Assembly: GCF_965363235.1 (NCBI RefSeq)
Contig: NC_134841.1
Coordinates: forward strand, 36,237,440-36,301,439
Length of the DNA stretch: 64,000 bases
Reading direction: 5' to 3'
DNA from: Mytilus galloprovincialis
Taxonomy: Eukaryota > Mollusca > Bivalvia > Mytilida > Mytilidae
Below the pieces are notes generated by a model. It saw only the letters and a list, made by a program, of their open reading frames with translations, made no database searches and was not told the origin of the DNA. Position numbers and translations under genes: made by a program. Shown here one piece after another: positions 60,412-64,000 of this stretch; within the stretch, counting starts at the first letter, position 1; every line of letters starts with the position of its first letter.

Positions 60412-60414
<3 letters not shown>
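60260..60414 (+). mobile_element. tRNA-derived SINE with both pol III boxes
   Basis: Head GCGGATGTGGTCGAGTGGTC holds an A box (TGGTCGAGTGG) and a B box (GTTCGAATCCC). The cloverleaf does not fold cleanly (weak T stem, no convincing anticodon arm), so it is a SINE head related to a long-variable-arm tRNA and not a tRNA gene. It runs into a TA microsatellite. Confidence 0.65.
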
Positions 60415-60462
<48 letters not shown>

Positions 60463-60470
60463 TATATATA
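60415..60470. repeat. (TA)n microsatellite
   Basis: Nearly uninterrupted TA dinucleotides; a second tract is at 60760-60790. Confidence 0.95.
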
Positions 60471-60528
60471 AAAGTCTATAAAAACGACCAACCAGCAAAT
60501 TTACTATGTACCGGATCGTCTAGAATAG
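60470..60528. repeat. 59-bp direct repeat, copy 2
   Basis: Identical to 59749-59807. Follows the (TA)n tract, so the pair brackets two SINE copies. Confidence 0.85.
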
Positions 60529-60550
60529 GCGATACTATGCAGATAAGACT

Positions 60551-60645
60551 AAGTTTTAACAATACTGATACATAATGTATAAGGTGTAAAAATGGTTATT
60601 GCAATTTTACACCTTATACATTATGTATCAGTATTGTTAAAACTT
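60551..60645. repeat. Hairpin with perfect 41-bp arms
   Basis: Arms 60551-60591 and 60605-60645, beginning AAGTTTTAACAATACTGATA, with a 13-base loop. Followed by CTTGAAGAAGGCCATTTGTT and GAGCCGAAATATTTG, text of the kind often seen near the ends of retroelements. Confidence 0.85.
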
Positions 60646-60757
60646 GTGACACTTGAAGAAGGCCATTTGTTGAGCCGAAATATTTGTCAGCACGATTTAA
60701 TAACAACATTTTCGTATTATAACATCTTATATCAGTACCGTTGTGCAAATCTTTAGA

Positions 60758-60793
<36 letters not shown>

Positions 60794-60849
60794 TGTATCT
60801 GGATTTTCTATTCGCCTACTAGAATATTTATGTAATGTTTTCAAGAATG

Positions 60850-61130
60850 GTTAAGTGTCTTATCTGGATTAAGACTCACTGGAACATCTCTCAGGATAAG
60901 CTTGCAAAGTTTTGTTCAGAACCTTTCGGTACTCCTTTAATTGCTTATCTATTCATGGCGTCTTTAATTTCACTTGTCTTGAGTTTTGAGTAAAAATTCC
61001 TGGCTTTCTGAAAATCATTACGCTTTATTTTACAGTCAGTATTAAACCATGGTTTACTATCACCTTGTTTTTCTTGCTTTATTTTTCTCGATCCAAAGAC
61101 AGAAGATGTGGTATTCACCAATATCATACA
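60850..61130 (-). mobile_element. LINE fragment: region between endonuclease and RT
   Basis: Minus-strand frame 60945-61127 reads SRKIKQEKQGDSKPWFNTDC then KIKRNDFQKARNFYSKLK. This is the KPWFNxxC…K..F.KA block that precedes the RT in many LINEs. Broken frames continue (KEYRKVLNKTLQAYPE). Confidence 0.75.
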
Positions 61131-61140
61131 GTATAATTAG

Positions 61141-61284
61141 ACAATATACGTATAGTGTCTTGAAATATGAAATTTATTTGTATGAGGCTTAGAAACGGGA
61201 AAATGCGAGGTTCTACCGAGCATTTTCCCGTTTCGTGCCGAATACAAATAAATTTCATATTTCAAGACACTATACGTATACTGT
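61141..61284. mobile_element. Foldback MITE, near-perfect 144-bp palindrome
   Basis: Arms of about 60-65 bp pair from ATACGTATAGTGTCTTGAAA to GAAACGGGAAAATGC with very few mismatches around a short centre (GAGGTTCTACC). It sits directly upstream of the LINE fragment. 61285-62080 shows nothing I can name. Confidence 0.8.
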
Positions 61285-62084
61285 TTTTATACTGAAATCG
61301 ATAAAAAAATAAAAAAATAATAAAAATATGAAACAAATATTATTAAAAAAAAGTGTTTGGAATTTCCCCCTTGGGGTACCATTTTAGGGTATTTCCCTAT
61401 GAGCGTAGTCTAGGCGGTAAGCATTGGCAATTTTTAAAAGGAATTAGAAAGGGAAAATGAATTTAATTAATAACATTTGATAAACATGGTATATAAATTA
61501 CCAATTTGAAGACATAACAGGTTTAAATTCATAAAAGTTTGACCATTGTTACTACACGTTGTCATGGTTGTGACGTGACGTTGTAAGTAGGCGGGGCTTA
61601 TAGGTGAGTTGAGGTCATTGACGTATAAAGCTAACGTTTATACGTATAGCTTTATCTGTATAGTAAAATAGCTGATTGCAGTATAAATACCGTTAAGGTT
61701 TATGACCCCTTCTGTATCCATGTATCCATATGAATTACGATTTTTCAAACTGCTATATAGTATCAAAACAGCAAAAATAATGATTAATAGATATGTGCCA
61801 TTTTATACATATACCAAGGGGAAACTTAGTGCAAAGCATTATTATTAATTTATTCGTAGCATTTAATAGAAAAGAGGGATTTTGTGGCAAATAAAACCAA
61901 GATTTTTGTAGAAAAAAACTCTTGTTTATCCACTTAGCCGAACGCACCCTAGAAGGTGTACTTAAAATGGTCAATATTTACTTGTTTTAAGGAAATCATT
62001 GCGAGCACTGCATGCAATAATCCTCCATCTATCAAGCACTGAATTGCCAAATATGAGAGTACAAGGGAGAAGGCTTTGGATTTT

Positions 62085-62339
62085 CTATAAAATTTCTATG
62101 TTTAGCCTTGAATCAACACAAGGGCACATAATCAATTCATTAATCTGTTCAGGCGTGACATCCTCAATATTCAATTGATCGAGTACACCGATCATCTGTT
62201 GTAATGCATGACCTGTGTCATCACTGTGAACATCTGTTCAAATTCGGTGCCTTTTGACGTAAGTATTACCTTTGATTTTATTTTGTTCCGTCTTAAGTGC
62301 AACTGGGGGTGCATTGTCAATCGAAAAATGTAATCGACA
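62085..62339 (-). pseudogene. Unidentified coding-like fragment
   Basis: About 85 codons in one frame with codon-like composition, interrupted once: SIDNAPPVALKTEQNKIKGN then DDTGHALQQMIGVLDQLNIE and DVTPEQINELIMCPCV, ending at a TAG. An AG acceptor-like site falls at 62224, so the last part (62085-62223) could instead be a terminal exon. I do not recognise the family. Could be a gene remnant or part of a mobile element. Confidence 0.3.
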
Positions 62340-64000
62340 CTACACATCAGTCATTCACAAAAAGTTCATGGGATTGAATTCAATTACCTCAAAATCTACA
62401 ATAAATTTGTTTATCATCAAATAAAATTAAATAGTCAACGAGGCTTAACTAGATAAAATTTATACATCAAGTTTGATATACTAGTTATTTATTTGAAATA
62501 TTTTCTTTTTTTTCTCCTCTCCTTTTTGTGATTATAAACACATATGTGGCAAAATACTTGACCCAACTGGTCAAATCTTGTTTTATTTTAGATCACCAGG
62601 TAATACTTTGAAAATTCGTATTGAGGAGCAATTCGTTAATAAATTCAATAACATCACTTGTGTTTTCGGTATGAATATAAATTGCATAACGAACTTGTAA
62701 AATATTTACTTTAAAGGTTATTAGTATTTGTTTTGATAAATCTAAAGTGACCGTTGTATAAAATGACCGAGTTTATGTATTAAGTTTCACAGCACAATTT
62801 GATAGTGAATTGTATGTTTTACTATAATCTATCAAAATTTATTCCCTCACACATAACCAATCAAATCAAGTATGCTCATTGTTGTCAATATGTGAAGCAA
62901 CACTGGAATTTTTTTAGTACAATACACCAAAGATTTAATACGTTTCTGGATATGAGGTCATTTAAGAAATGAAACAAAATCAACTTAAAAGCCTAAGATT
63001 GTCCTTAGAGATTTTACGGTGGTCGTTTTTTTCTCGTGCCAGAGGCTATCCAGACTTGGATATTCAAACCTCGTCTGGACATGATTTCTTTAAATCAAGG
63101 AAAATTTCATACTAGTAAGTTGTATTTTATTATATTTCATTCATCGTACTATTACTAATTTATCGTAGTATATGTAGAACAATCCGAACGTTCGGACATC
63201 AGTCAAGAAACCTATTTGTGAATGTGAAAATGTGAACCAAAAATCTTCCTGTGAAAAAGTGTCCGGTATATTTAAATGTGCCCAATGCGGTGAAAAAGTG
63301 TCCATTCAAATATGATGTCCTTATTATAAGTTGTGTTGAACTGTGACCATTTGACCGAAGTAGAGAAAATAAGCGATTGATATCCAGTCATTCTACATGT
63401 TCTAGAGGATGGTGTGCATTTTCAGCAATTTATACCAAGAATAAGTTCTAAAAAGGTCTCCCAACCACATTCAATGATATCCAGATTAACTATTATATAT
63501 TCTGATTACATTAAATACTTCGAGGGCAAACCCTGTTTAAAAAGGGAATTTGGAATGTGCCATGACATTAGTTTTTAAACAACATTTTATTCATTCAATT
63601 GTTTTAATGTTTTGCATTTATTTTATTATTTTGGAGTTAGTCGTAAAATTAGGCATACGTGTGTTACACGGATTATAATTTATATGTCATAATCTTGGAC
63701 AAAGGACCTAAATTCATTTGATCTATTCATTAAATTATTTATTCTTGTGACAATTTAGACAATAATTTAAAAAGACACTAATTACTCTTTTAATCTATTG
63801 TTTTTTTTTCCATCTGACATCTGTTAATCTGCATAATTCTTTAATTGCTAATATGTATGTGCTTTATATATATATATTGTTATGGTTTGTATATTACATT
63901 ACATTTAGTTTGGAGTTTGTTGTTCGGTTTTGTCGGACTGATAAAAATAAAAGTTTAAGGAGTGAAATATTCCTTCTTGATTTCCATATAGTCGGAACGC
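62340..64000. other. AT-rich intergenic DNA, nothing recognised
   Basis: No open frame of note, no repeat match within the window and no strong inverted repeat. Confidence 0.4.

Overview
The window looks like nuclear DNA of a bivalve mollusc, most likely a marine mussel (Mytilus or a close relative). It is very AT-rich, has spliced genes with GT-AG introns, and carries several dispersed repeat families that I recognise as typical of mussel genomes. Nothing in it is bacterial. The species call is inference; the gene identities below rest on direct protein matching from memory.

Four protein genes are supported. (1) The 5' part of huntingtin (HTT) lies on the minus strand from 17525 leftward and runs off the window. 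I could place 22 coding exons with consistent phases, giving about 1,274 codons, roughly the first 40% of the protein. (2) NGLY1, the cytosolic peptide:N-glycanase, is complete on the minus strand at 32404-23921: five coding exons, 629 aa, with the PUB, transglutaminase-core and PAW regions. (3) AMACR, alpha-methylacyl-CoA racemase, is complete on the minus strand at 47898-42362: six coding exons, 378 aa, ending in a canonical SKL peroxisome signal. (4) A secreted coiled-coil plus C1q-domain protein is on the plus strand at 50667-51948: two exons, 281 aa. The first three are housekeeping genes in one orientation with no evident shared pathway. The C1q gene belongs to the lectin-like immune families that are expanded in bivalves.

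The rest is introns and intergenic DNA dense in mobile-element debris. There are three groups of LINE fragments (18545-19655, 53336-55400 and 59090-61130), a tRNA-headed SINE with another element nested in it (49850-50345), and many MITE-like inverted-repeat elements. The clearest are a MULE-like foldback element with a 9-bp target duplication in NGLY1 intron 1, a 1.42-kb long-TIR element with an 8-bp target duplication and a P-loop (PIF1-helicase-like) fragment, and a MITE family in which three independent copies each show a 5-bp target duplication. A hammerhead-ribozyme-like motif lies at 33676-33726.

The strongest biological leads are: a duplicated 93-bp copy of the first part of HTT exon 7, in frame, with its own splice sites and almost only synonymous differences; an HTT N-terminus with a conserved N17 helix but no polyglutamine or polyproline tract; the P-loop-bearing TIR element; and an unexplained cluster of a 14-bp motif in both orientations at 34.8-35.8 kb. 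About 61.3-64.0 kb and several intergenic stretches show nothing I can name.
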